Shown: positions 1-6,225 of the stretch, piece by piece
Layout of the letters: each line of letters starts with the position of its first letter
Numbering within the stretch: the first letter of the stretch is position 1
Origin: Archaeoglobales archaeon
Lineage (GTDB): Archaea > Halobacteriota > Archaeoglobi > Archaeoglobales > Archaeoglobaceae
Assembly: GCA_003662995.1 (NCBI GenBank)
Contig: QMZC01000007.1
Span: 1 to 42,317, forward strand
Length of the DNA: 42,317 nucleotides
Reading direction: 5' to 3'
The notes under the pieces: generated by a model
The model's database searches: none
Told to the model about the DNA's origin: nothing
Seen by the model: only the letters and a program-made list of their open reading frames with translations
Translations under genes and position numbers: made by a program

Positions 1-2
1 AT

Positions 3-116
3 TGTAAGAGAGAGTTTACCCAAGTCGATCTGCCTAAAAAACTGGCGGAGAAAGTAGCCATAGAGGAAGCTCAGAAATACATAGACGAACAAATTAAGAA
101 AATTTTCAGGAGTTGA
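3..116 (+). CDS. C-terminal end of a gene cut by the window edge
   Basis: An open frame enters from the left edge and ends at TGA 114-116, leaving 37 residues. They include the stretch VDLPKKLAEKV and then a lysine- and glutamate-rich helix. The first part resembles the start of ribbon-helix-helix or other small DNA-binding domains, but that is weak. I do not recognise the family. It converges on a small minus-strand ORF with an 11-base overlap. Confidence 0.5.
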   Translation, partial: CKREFTQVDLPKKLAEKVAIEEAQKYIDEQIKKIFRS

Positions 117-258
117 ACAGATCTATGTCCACATCGATCTTCTTCTCGATTCTCTCGAAGCCTTCAGGTTTTCCGATTGCTATCTCTACTTCTACTACCA
201 CCTGCTTAATCCTTGCGGATTTGATAAAACATGGAACTTCGATTGAACGAACTGGCAT
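106..258 (-). CDS. possible small protein, 50 aa
   Basis: The minus strand carries ATG at 258-256 and TGA at 108-106, giving 50 residues that begin MPVRSIEVPCFIKSAR and continue with alternating Val/Glu/Ile and a charged tail. The composition looks coding, and an in-frame stop lies four codons upstream of the ATG, so the ORF is complete. There is no clear Shine-Dalgarno sequence. Its last 11 bases overlap the end of the partial gene on the other strand. The family is unknown and it could be a chance ORF. Confidence 0.3.
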   Translation of the reverse strand: MPVRSIEVPCFIKSARIKQVVVEVEIAIGKPEGFERIEKKIDVDIDLFNS

Positions 259-309
259 ATTCGGTTTTCAAGAATTTGACTTTAAAAATGAAAGTCGGGA
301 GGTTTGAAA

Positions 310-390
310 ATGCTCACTTCCCTTGAGCTCGCCTCGATGATCACTCGTGATGTAGCTTATCTGATTAAATACTGCTGTTCAGTTGAGTAA
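310..390 (+). CDS. possible 26-aa micro-ORF with a strong RBS
   Basis: GGGAGGT at 298-304 lies five bases before ATG 310, an unusually good ribosome site for this window. The ORF it serves is only 26 residues (MLTSLELASMITRDVAYLIK and six more). It may be a true micropeptide, or the surviving start of a gene truncated when the neighbouring tRNA-derived junction formed. Nothing else is visible in 259-400. Confidence 0.25.
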   Translation: MLTSLELASMITRDVAYLIKYCCSVE

Positions 391-405
391 ACGAAGTAGT
401 TTTAA

Positions 406-430
406 AAGTTTATATAAATTATTTTGGTGA
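406..430 (+). promoter_or_regulatory. TATA box and RBS of the ribbon-helix-helix gene
   Basis: A run reading AAGTTTATATAAA at 406-418 is a good archaeal TATA element. GGTGAG at 425-430 lies just before ATG 436. The TATA box is close to the start, so the transcript would have a very short leader. Confidence 0.5.
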
Positions 431-435
431 GATAA

Positions 436-651
436 ATGAAGAAAAGAACGAGTGTGTATATTGATGCTGATTTGTTAGAGTATGCAAAGAATAAGAAGTT
501 GAATCTTTCCAAATTACTTGAAGAAGCTATTAGATTTTGCAAAAATAAAAAACAAGCGGATATCCTCGGGGGCTTCGGACCCCCGGACCCGGGTTCAACT
601 CCCGGCGAGTCCGCTTGTTTTATCTTTTTTGGAATTTGCATAAAAGATTAA
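436..651 (+). CDS. ribbon-helix-helix (CopG/CcdA-like) small protein running into a tRNA scar
   Basis: Residues 1-34 (MKKRTSVYIDADLLEYAKNK, then NLSKLLEEAI) have the ribbon-helix-helix pattern of antitoxin-type repressors: a basic beta strand followed by two helices. From about residue 41 the reading frame is simply the translation of a tRNA-Arg 3' fragment (PPDPGSTPGES) and A/T-rich flank, so the 71-residue protein is a fusion of a small DNA-binding domain with attachment-site sequence. No toxin partner is adjacent. The true length is uncertain: the domain may originally have continued differently. It is probably part of, or the edge of, an integrated element. Confidence 0.55.
   Translation: MKKRTSVYIDADLLEYAKNKKLNLSKLLEEAIRFCKNKKQADILGGFGPPDPGSTPGESACFIFFGICIKD
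549..621 (+). other. tRNA-Arg(TCG) 3' fragment inside a 12-bp stem, attachment-site-like
   Basis: The stretch 558-613 reads as a tRNA from the D-loop GG to the discriminator base. It has an anticodon arm (stem 567-572/580-585, loop CTTCGGA 573-579, anticodon TCG 575-577), a T arm (stem 589-593/601-605, loop TTCAACT) and a 3' acceptor strand CGAGTCC plus G613. The D arm and the 5' acceptor strand are missing, so it cannot be a normal tRNA. Fragments like this mark sites where elements integrate into tRNA genes. In addition, bases 549-560 are a perfect 12-bp complement of 610-621, and a T-rich run follows, so the RNA would fold as a three-way junction with the anticodon and T arms enclosed, and may terminate there. 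Confidence 0.65.
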
Positions 652-711
652 TACAATTCTCTTAACAAATCGCCAATAAACTTTTAATAAAACCATGCAG
701 AGAAAATAAAA

Positions 712-1272
712 ATGAAACTGGAAGTTCTTGAGAAACTTAGAAAAATTGCTAAAAGCAAAATTGGAGATGACTGGATAGGTATTGAAAAATACCACTACAA
801 TAGGGGATGGCATATTGTGTGCATCGTTTATGGAGAAACTTATGAGCCATGCAAGGTGGAGATAACAATTGAAGAGTATGGAGAAGATACGTTTATTAGA
901 AAGATAGAAAACATAAAAAGAGTTCCTATGCACGTAGTCTACATCGATTCTGCTCTTAAGGAGTTGGGGAATGCCGATGGTTTCATTAAACATGAAAAAT
1001 TTGATAGGGCTATTAAGGCACTCTGGGGCAGCATAGTTTACTCGTTGAAAGCATACGGTTTACTCTCCAAAGGTTGCAGGATCGTGGAGGTATCAATAAT
1101 GGATTTGGCTAAGGAATTTTCAGATTTAGCTGGAAGCGTTTTGTTCAACAAGATAAAAAGAGTTCAGTCTGCTGTGGATCAATTTGATTCAGTATCGGAA
1201 AGAACGGATGTGGAGTTGTTACGGGATGATGCCAGAGAAGTTGTTGAAAAGATAATTAAAAGGATATTGTGA
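712..1272 (+). CDS. unknown protein, 186 aa, possible HEPN-like helical half
   Basis: I do not recognise this protein. The first 90 residues look alpha/beta, with strands such as WHIVCIVYGE and HVVYIDSA. The second half is helical (DRAIKALWGSIVYSLKAYG and a final DDAREVVEKIIKRIL), reminiscent of the HEPN/PaREP1 helical bundles common in archaeal toxin-antitoxin loci, but no clear RX4-6H motif is visible. A TATA-like CTTTTAATAAA lies at about 679-689, so the transcript would be nearly leaderless. Its place beside the tRNA-derived junction and the ribbon-helix-helix gene suggests accessory DNA. Confidence 0.6.
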   Translation: MKLEVLEKLRKIAKSKIGDDWIGIEKYHYNRGWHIVCIVYGETYEPCKVEITIEEYGEDTFIRKIENIKRVPMHVVYIDSALKELGNADGFIKHEKFDRAIKALWGSIVYSLKAYGLLSKGCRIVEVSIMDLAKEFSDLAGSVLFNKIKRVQSAVDQFDSVSERTDVELLRDDAREVVEKIIKRIL

Positions 1273-1273
1273 G

Positions 1274-1552
1274 TTATTCAGGTAAATCCCACCTGCCACT
1301 CGGATCCTGCTCCATGTACTTCTCGATGAGTTTTCTCTCCAGATCTATGTTGAACAGATTGGCAAGACTCACAACCATAAACATGACATCAACCAATTCT
1401 TCTTGGATTGCTCCTAAATCCTCTTTTCTGACTGCCTCAGCCAACTCTCCAACCTCCTCAAACAGAACTGTCAATAAAAACAAACGCCCCGACCTAACAT
1501 CGTATTTGTAGTACTTTTCCCTAACTTTGGCTTGAATCTCTTTGAGTTCCAT
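1274..1552 (-). CDS. MazG-like nucleotide pyrophosphohydrolase
   Basis: This 92-residue protein has the all-alpha NTP-pyrophosphohydrolase signature: EEVGE at residues 32-36, then EELVD at 51-55, giving the ExxE and ExxD metal ligands. Such small MazG-type enzymes hydrolyse nucleoside triphosphates to the monophosphate and pyrophosphate, usually to remove damaged or unwanted nucleotides. The length fits the single-domain dimeric forms. It ends two bases from the end of the converging unknown gene and lies upstream of nothing obviously related. The substrate cannot be told from sequence. Confidence 0.8.
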   Translation of the reverse strand: MELKEIQAKVREKYYKYDVRSGRLFLLTVLFEEVGELAEAVRKEDLGAIQEELVDVMFMVVSLANLFNIDLERKLIEKYMEQDPSGRWDLPE

Positions 1553-1582
1553 GTAAAAGGTTTGTTGAATACTTATAATTTT

Positions 1583-2296
1583 TTAGACTCTTGATAAAGT
1601 TTTCAGCAACTCAATCACTCCATCAAAAGAGTACTCAGCGGGCATCAATGCATTTATTCCGCTTTTCTCCAAAACTGTTTTTGTTGGAGGCCCAATAGCT
1701 ATACAAACTTGATTTAGATTACAAGCATCAAAACCAAGTTTTTCTGACAATTCAATAAAACTCCTAGCAATCATGCTGCTTGAAAAAACAATGATGTAAC
1801 TATTGTCGTTCTTGAAAACCTCCCTTACAAACTTTTTTTGCTCATCTCCATGTTCAAATTTGATGCTGTATAACTTAATCTCTCTAAAATCACAAAAATC
1901 TTTCAGATTTAACAAAATTCTACTACCCCTATCACTTCTCAAAGCCAAGACTCTCAATCCCACTAGTTCATCCTTGAATTCTTTATACAACGTTTCTGAG
2001 TCGAACTTTGTTGGTATTTCAACTCTGATTCCGCACCTCTGCAAAACTTCAGCCGTTTTTTTGCCAATTGCAATGACTTTTTTACCCTTCAACAGATTTG
2101 GATTTGTATTAACCAAAATTCTTGCAGAAGTTTGGCTCGTTACAATCAGGGCATCAAAGTCCAATTCGATGTTTAACTTATCAGCATCGATTTCGAGCTT
2201 AACAAACGGTACGCCAATGACATCAAATCCTTCTTTTCTAAACCTCAAAATCGTCTCCTCCAAATATTCTCTCGGTCTAAGAATTGCCACTTTCAT
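1583..2296 (-). CDS. hemD: uroporphyrinogen-III synthase
   Basis: The 237-residue protein has the two-domain HemD pattern, with VIGVPFVKLEI near the start, TSQTSARIL in domain 1, VFSSSMIARSFIEL in domain 2 and the closing IAIGPPTKTVLEKSGI block. HemD turns hydroxymethylbilane into uroporphyrinogen III, the branch point for sirohaem, haem, F430 and cobamides. No other porphyrin gene is adjacent, but a precorrin-2 dehydrogenase and sirohaem decarboxylase lie at 22092-23745. The length is usual for the family. Confidence 0.85.
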   Translation of the reverse strand: MKVAILRPREYLEETILRFRKEGFDVIGVPFVKLEIDADKLNIELDFDALIVTSQTSARILVNTNPNLLKGKKVIAIGKKTAEVLQRCGIRVEIPTKFDSETLYKEFKDELVGLRVLALRSDRGSRILLNLKDFCDFREIKLYSIKFEHGDEQKKFVREVFKNDNSYIIVFSSSMIARSFIELSEKLGFDACNLNQVCIAIGPPTKTVLEKSGINALMPAEYSFDGVIELLKTLSRV

Positions 2297-2315
2297 TTAT
2301 TTCAATTGTTTTACA

Positions 2316-3074
2316 TTATTTTACGATTTCCTCTCTCAAATCATTCAAAAATGGAAACTTCCTCCTCACTTCCTCAACCATACCCAGATCAATGTCAGCC
2401 ATTATTACCTCCTGCAAATTACCAGCCTCAACAATTGTGTTGCCAAGCGGATCAACAAGCATGGATTTTCCCGGATACTTTAAATCTCCCTCGACACAAT
2501 TTACACCTATTACGTAAATCTGGTTCTCAATTGCCCTTGCCTTCAACAAAGCAGTCCAGTGTTCAATTCTCTGTGGTGGAAATTCTGCAATTGTTATCAA
2601 CATCTCCGCCCCCATCCTCACCAGCTTTCTGGCAATCTCAGGAAACCTTACTTCATAGCAAATCATTATTCCCAACTTGCCAACGGGCGTATCAAAAACT
2701 TTAAGCTCATTTCCGGGCGTAAAGTACTCTTTTTCGGATGTCAATGGAAAAAGATGGGTCTTTCTGTACTTCCCGATTATTTTTCCTTGGTAAATGACAA
2801 TAGCTGTGTTGTAGAGCTTATTTTCTTCCTTTTCAGCAACACCTCCAACAATAACTATGTCCTTTTGCTGAGATAGTTTTAAAATGAACTCCAATTCTTT
2901 ATCCAAATCATCAACCAATTCATAGTTATGCGGATAAAAGCCAGTGTTGAAAACCTCAGGCAAAACAACTAAATCAGCATTAACCTGTAAAGACCTCTTA
3001 ATCAGGCTTAAAGCTTTCATTATGTTCACGTCTTTGTCTGGAGAGATCCTAAGTTGAGCTAAAGCGACTCTCAT
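2316..3074 (-). CDS. carbon-nitrogen hydrolase (nitrilase superfamily)
   Basis: The Glu-Lys-Cys triad is visible: E40 in VVLPEVFNTGF, K105 in YRKTHLFP and C139 in MICYEVRFPE. The 252-residue length and overall pattern match omega-amidase-like or general carbon-nitrogen hydrolases, which act on amides or nitriles in the cytoplasm. The preceding winged-helix gene ends one base upstream, so the two are probably cotranscribed and the regulator may act on this locus. The exact substrate is not determinable. Confidence 0.85.
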   Translation of the reverse strand: MRVALAQLRISPDKDVNIMKALSLIKRSLQVNADLVVLPEVFNTGFYPHNYELVDDLDKELEFILKLSQQKDIVIVGGVAEKEENKLYNTAIVIYQGKIIGKYRKTHLFPLTSEKEYFTPGNELKVFDTPVGKLGIMICYEVRFPEIARKLVRMGAEMLITIAEFPPQRIEHWTALLKARAIENQIYVIGVNCVEGDLKYPGKSMLVDPLGNTIVEAGNLQEVIMADIDLGMVEEVRRKFPFLNDLREEIVK

Positions 3075-3356
3075 TCAATCACCCAAGTAATCGACGATCT
3101 CCCCCTCTTTTGTTAGTATAATTTTTTTCTTATCCTTCTTATCCCTCTCAATACAGAATCCCCATTCGAGTAACTTTAAATGGTATTCAAAGTTCTTTTC
3201 GTTGAGCTTTAGTGCATTCATCATCTCATCGTAATTTTTGCCCTCCTTTAACATCTTCAATATCTTCTTTCGGATGGGGTTGTTTACAGCTTTGTGGTAC
3301 CTTTCGTGGTATTCCCTATTTTTCTCTATTGTGTCACTAAATTCCAGCCATTTCAT
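3075..3356 (-). CDS. ArsR-type winged-helix regulator, 93 aa
   Basis: Residues 28-75 form a winged helix: NPIRKKILKMLKEGKNYDEM, NALKLNEKNFEYHLKLL as recognition helix, then a beta wing ERDKKDKKKIILTKEGE. This resembles the archaeal small ArsR-like family. It lies immediately upstream of the nitrilase gene on the same strand, and is divergent from another small winged-helix gene at 3548 across a 191-base spacer. It probably binds in that spacer. Confidence 0.75.
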   Translation of the reverse strand: MKWLEFSDTIEKNREYHERYHKAVNNPIRKKILKMLKEGKNYDEMMNALKLNEKNFEYHLKLLEWGFCIERDKKDKKKIILTKEGEIVDYLGD

Positions 3357-3518
3357 TTGTCAACATTTCTCTTGAATTACTTAAAACAGTTTTGTTTCTC
3401 AGGTTTTCTGCAGATAAGCTGTTGGTTAAAAAGTTGCAATTTTGAAGAATATACAGCTCAAACCCTAAAAGATTTTTTAAGTTATAAAAATCATAAAAGT
3501 ACATTCAATCACCTAAAC

Positions 3519-3530
3519 TACTTATATCAT
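3519..3530 (+). promoter_or_regulatory. TATA box for a leaderless regulator transcript
   Basis: TACTTATATCAT at 3519-3530 is centred about 24 bases ahead of ATG 3548, the normal TATA-to-start distance in archaea, and no Shine-Dalgarno sequence precedes the ATG. The transcript of the regulator at 3548 is therefore probably leaderless. Confidence 0.5.
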
Positions 3531-3547
3531 TCCGAATAAGATAAGAC

Positions 3548-3784
3548 ATGGAAAAACTGGTTGGACATCTAACGTCAAACCCGAACAAAATTAGGATTGT
3601 TGATTTGTTGAAATCGAAAGAAGTAAGTAAAGAATCAATAGCAAAATCGACAAGAATCCCCCTAAAAATGCTCGAAAGGTTACTGAATGAATTGAAAAAG
3701 GACGGAATTATTGAAGAGGAGGAGGGAATTTACAAGCTTACAGAGCTAGGATTTGATGTTATTAAAGATTTAAAGGGAGTATAA
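3548..3784 (+). CDS. small winged-helix DNA-binding protein, 78 aa
   Basis: The whole protein is a winged helix: SNPNKIRIVDLLKSKEVSKE, then the recognition helix region STRIPLKMLERLLNELKKDG, then the wing IIEEEEGIYKLTELGFDVIK. It matches short archaeal regulators of MarR/ArsR type. It lies 15 bases ahead of the radical-SAM gene on the same strand, so it may be cotranscribed with it. The ligand and target are unknown. Confidence 0.75.
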   Translation: MEKLVGHLTSNPNKIRIVDLLKSKEVSKESIAKSTRIPLKMLERLLNELKKDGIIEEEEGIYKLTELGFDVIKDLKGV

Positions 3785-3799
3785 TTGATAGTTAATTAA

Positions 3800-4945
3800 A
3801 TGCTCAAAGAGTACGAAACAAATAAAGAGAAGGTATTTCTGATACGAAATCTGATTGAGGTTAGAATACCGAAGAGATTTTATGAAAAACTTGCATCTAA
3901 ATATTCAAAGGAATATATAATCTCGTTTGGTGAGCCTAAAAAAGTTTTACATCATGTAACAAAGAGAGAATTAGTTTTTGTAACCAGAGAATCTGGAATT
4001 CCGCTATTGGGGCATGCAGCGTTTGGTTTGATTGATAGGGGTACGAATTTGATTCAGGTTCGCCCTATAACCGGTTGCAATCTGAACTGCATATTTTGCA
4101 GTGTTGATGAGGGAAGAAAGAGTAAAACAAGAGTTACGGATTACATGGTCGATCCAGATTACTTAGCTGATGAATTGAGAAAAATTGCAGAGTTTAAAGG
4201 CAGAGGTGTTGAAATGCTCATAGATGGACAGGGCGAACCTTTGTTGTATCCATACATGGATGTGTTGCTGGAGAGTGCTAGCAGAATAAAGGAAGTGGAA
4301 ATAATATCAATGCAGACAAACGGTGTGTTGCTGAATGAAAAGAAGATTGAGATGCTTGAGAAGTACGTTACAAGGATTAACTTGTCTCTGAGCACTCTGG
4401 ACGAGAAAAAAGCTGAGGTGCTGCATGGAGTTAGGTATCCTTTAAATAGAGTGATTGAAAATGCCAAGATGGTTGCTGAGAGTAAAATGGATTTGTTGAT
4501 AGCCCCTGTCTGGATTGTTGGGTATAACGATGATGAAATTAAGAAACTAATTGAATTTGCTCTAGAGATTGGAGCTGGCAAAAAATTTCCACCTTTAGGT
4601 ATACAGAAGTACATTCCTTACAAAACTGGAAGAAAATTAAAGAATGTAATGTCCTTCAAAGAGTTTTACAGAAAATTGGAAGATCTGGAGAGGGAATATG
4701 GAGTAAAGTTAATTTTGAAGCCTGAAGATTTCGGAATGGAGAAAAGAGAAAGAATTCCAAGTCCAATCAAAAAGGGAGATATGTTTAAGGCTAGGATAGT
4801 TGCTAATGGAAGGATGCATGGTGAGAGGTTGTGTGTTGTGAAAAACAGAGTAGTTACAGTTTTGACAGACAAAAAAGTTGGAGATTATGCTAAATTTGAG
4901 ATTGTGAGAACACATGATGGTATATTCTTGGGGAAAGAGATTTGA
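3800..4945 (+). CDS. radical-SAM protein with C-terminal TRAM domain
   Basis: Residues C93, C97 and C100 (TGCNLNCIFCS) form the CX3CX2C cluster site, followed by typical radical-SAM elements such as LIDGQGEPLLYP and ISMQTNGVLL. The last 60 residues (from about 320, GDMFKARIVANGRMHGERLC onward) form a TRAM beta-barrel, an RNA-binding fold. Radical SAM plus TRAM occurs in RNA-modifying methylthiotransferases, but those also carry an N-terminal UPF0004 domain that is absent here. This is the shorter archaeal Fe-S oxidoreductase type, of unknown reaction, with a possible RNA substrate. Confidence 0.8.
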   Translation: MLKEYETNKEKVFLIRNLIEVRIPKRFYEKLASKYSKEYIISFGEPKKVLHHVTKRELVFVTRESGIPLLGHAAFGLIDRGTNLIQVRPITGCNLNCIFCSVDEGRKSKTRVTDYMVDPDYLADELRKIAEFKGRGVEMLIDGQGEPLLYPYMDVLLESASRIKEVEIISMQTNGVLLNEKKIEMLEKYVTRINLSLSTLDEKKAEVLHGVRYPLNRVIENAKMVAESKMDLLIAPVWIVGYNDDEIKKLIEFALEIGAGKKFPPLGIQKYIPYKTGRKLKNVMSFKEFYRKLEDLEREYGVKLILKPEDFGMEKRERIPSPIKKGDMFKARIVANGRMHGERLCVVKNRVVTVLTDKKVGDYAKFEIVRTHDGIFLGKEI

Positions 4946-4949
4946 GTTT

Positions 4950-4967
4950 GTTCGAACATGTTTGAAC
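4950..4967. promoter_or_regulatory. 18-bp near-perfect palindrome over a start codon
   Basis: GTTCGAACATGTTTGAAC is symmetric about the centre with one mismatched pair. It sits between the radical-SAM and ASCH genes and contains the first ATG (4958) of the ASCH gene. A dimeric regulator or translational control at this site is possible. Confidence 0.4.
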
Positions 4968-5545
4968 ATAATAATATGAGCACGGGTTATAACAAAATTA
5001 AAAAGCATCTGGAATTTAAAAACAGATTCAAGAAAAAAATTCTCAATGGCGAAAAAACAGCAACTTTAAGGTTGTACACAAATCTTAAAGAAGGTGATTT
5101 AGTTTACATTCATTGTGGGGGCAGTATAATAGGGATTGCTGAGATTGAAGAAGTCGTGGAGAAATCGATAAATGAGCTTAGCGATGAGGATGCAAGACTT
5201 GATGGGTTTAAGGATAAAGAAGAGCTTTTAGAGGAGTTGAAAAAGTTTTATGGATTGAATGGTTTGCCTGACAGAATTTGCGTAGTTAAATTTAAATTGA
5301 GGTCAAAGCTAAATGAAAATCCCTACGTTATTTACTATGGAAATGTTAGTCTTATTGAGATTGCGGAAAAAGCCTTAAGATATTTAGAATTAGATGAATA
5401 TGATAAAAACATTCTAAGGCTTTTTCTGAGGTTGAAAAGCGTAAGGAAGGTAGCTTTTAGGTTGGGAGGATTGAAGAAGAGGGGTGTTGTGAGAAGAGTT
5501 TTAAGGGAATGTTACAGAAAATTGAAGGAAAAAGATCTAATGTGA
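4958..5545 (+). CDS. ASCH-domain protein with a C-terminal helical extension
   Basis: Residues 19-110 match the ASCH/PUA-like barrel: FKNRFKKKILNGEKTATLRL, GDLVYIHCGG, IGIAEIEEVV and DRICVVKFKL. ASCH domains are thought to bind RNA or modified nucleosides. Residues 115-195 are a basic helical region (ALRYLELDEY, LRLKSVRKVAFRLGGLKKRG) that looks like a helix-turn-helix. Two starts are possible: ATG 4958, 12 bases after the previous stop, or ATG 4976 (MSTGYNK). The second would place the palindrome at 4950 in the upstream region. The gene is probably in an operon with the radical-SAM/TRAM gene, which again hints at RNA. Confidence 0.7.
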   Translation: MFEHNNMSTGYNKIKKHLEFKNRFKKKILNGEKTATLRLYTNLKEGDLVYIHCGGSIIGIAEIEEVVEKSINELSDEDARLDGFKDKEELLEELKKFYGLNGLPDRICVVKFKLRSKLNENPYVIYYGNVSLIEIAEKALRYLELDEYDKNILRLFLRLKSVRKVAFRLGGLKKRGVVRRVLRECYRKLKEKDLM

Positions 5546-5598
5546 ACTTTCAAACTATCCATAACAATCATATTCAACAACGAGAAAATTTGGTGGCT

Positions 5599-6207
5599 AT
5601 GACAGATAGATTCAAAACGAAGCAGGATGTGAGGGAATACGTCTGGAAAGAGATGAGGAAAGTAGCAATTCCACCTTTTCCAGTTTCAGGAAGAATTCCT
5701 AACTTTAAAGACTCGGCAAAGGCATGTGAAAGGATTAGAGAATTGGAGAAATACAAAAGAAGTAAAATCGTTTTTTCTGCTCCAGATTCGCCATTAAGAA
5801 GGGCTAGAGAGATTGTCTTAGAAGACAACAAGATTTTGTTAGCTGTCAAACCAAGAATGACGGGCTTTTTAATTTTAGACAGTTCAAAAGATGTTACAAT
5901 CAGGGGGATGTTGAGGAATGGGAAAGAGATAAAAGAGAATGAACTACACAAGTTAAACAAAGTGGACTTGTTCGTTCAAGGATGTGTTGCCGTAGATGTT
6001 AATGGAAACAGAATCGGGAAGGGCAGTGGTTATGGAGACAAGGAGTATGCATTGCTCAAAGAACACGGTTTGCTTGATAATAGTCTTTACGTTGTTGTAG
6101 CCCATGACATTCAAGTTTTTGACGATTTGGGCTATCTTATGGGCGAACATGACGTTAAAGCTGATGTAATTTTAACACCAGGCAAAATTATCTGGTGCAG
6201 ACATTAA
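5599..6207 (+). CDS. 5-formyltetrahydrofolate cyclo-ligase-like (MTHFS) protein
   Basis: I chose ATG 5599 (MTDRFKTKQDVREYVWKEM) because GGTGG precedes it and the extra 30 residues of a longer frame are not family-like. The 202-residue protein has the MTHFS layout: KQDVREYVWKEM, RRAREIVLEDNKILLAVKPRM, the glycine-rich GNRIGKGSGYGDKEYALL loop, and VVVAHDIQV near the end. Bacterial MTHFS converts 5-formyl-THF to methenyl-THF with ATP. Archaea that use tetrahydromethanopterin have divergent relatives of unknown substrate, and this is probably one of them. Confidence 0.8.
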   Translation: MTDRFKTKQDVREYVWKEMRKVAIPPFPVSGRIPNFKDSAKACERIRELEKYKRSKIVFSAPDSPLRRAREIVLEDNKILLAVKPRMTGFLILDSSKDVTIRGMLRNGKEIKENELHKLNKVDLFVQGCVAVDVNGNRIGKGSGYGDKEYALLKEHGLLDNSLYVVVAHDIQVFDDLGYLMGEHDVKADVILTPGKIIWCRH

Positions 6208-6225
6208 GTCAAAACGGGTGATAAT

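Noticed and set aside
549-621. Functional complete tRNA-Arg
   Set aside because: The D arm and the 5' acceptor strand matching CGAGTCC are absent; the 12-bp pairing partner is unrelated to a normal tRNA 5' end.
402-641. Minus-strand ORF with the stretch ADSPGVEPGSGGPKPPRIS
   Set aside because: This is the reverse translation of the tRNA-Arg fragment and its flanks; the ribbon-helix-helix frame on the plus strand is the credible gene.
1803-2483. Plus-strand 226-residue ORF opposite hemD and the nitrilase gene
   Set aside because: It is a shadow with Ser/Leu/Phe-rich sequence; both minus-strand genes have clear family motifs.
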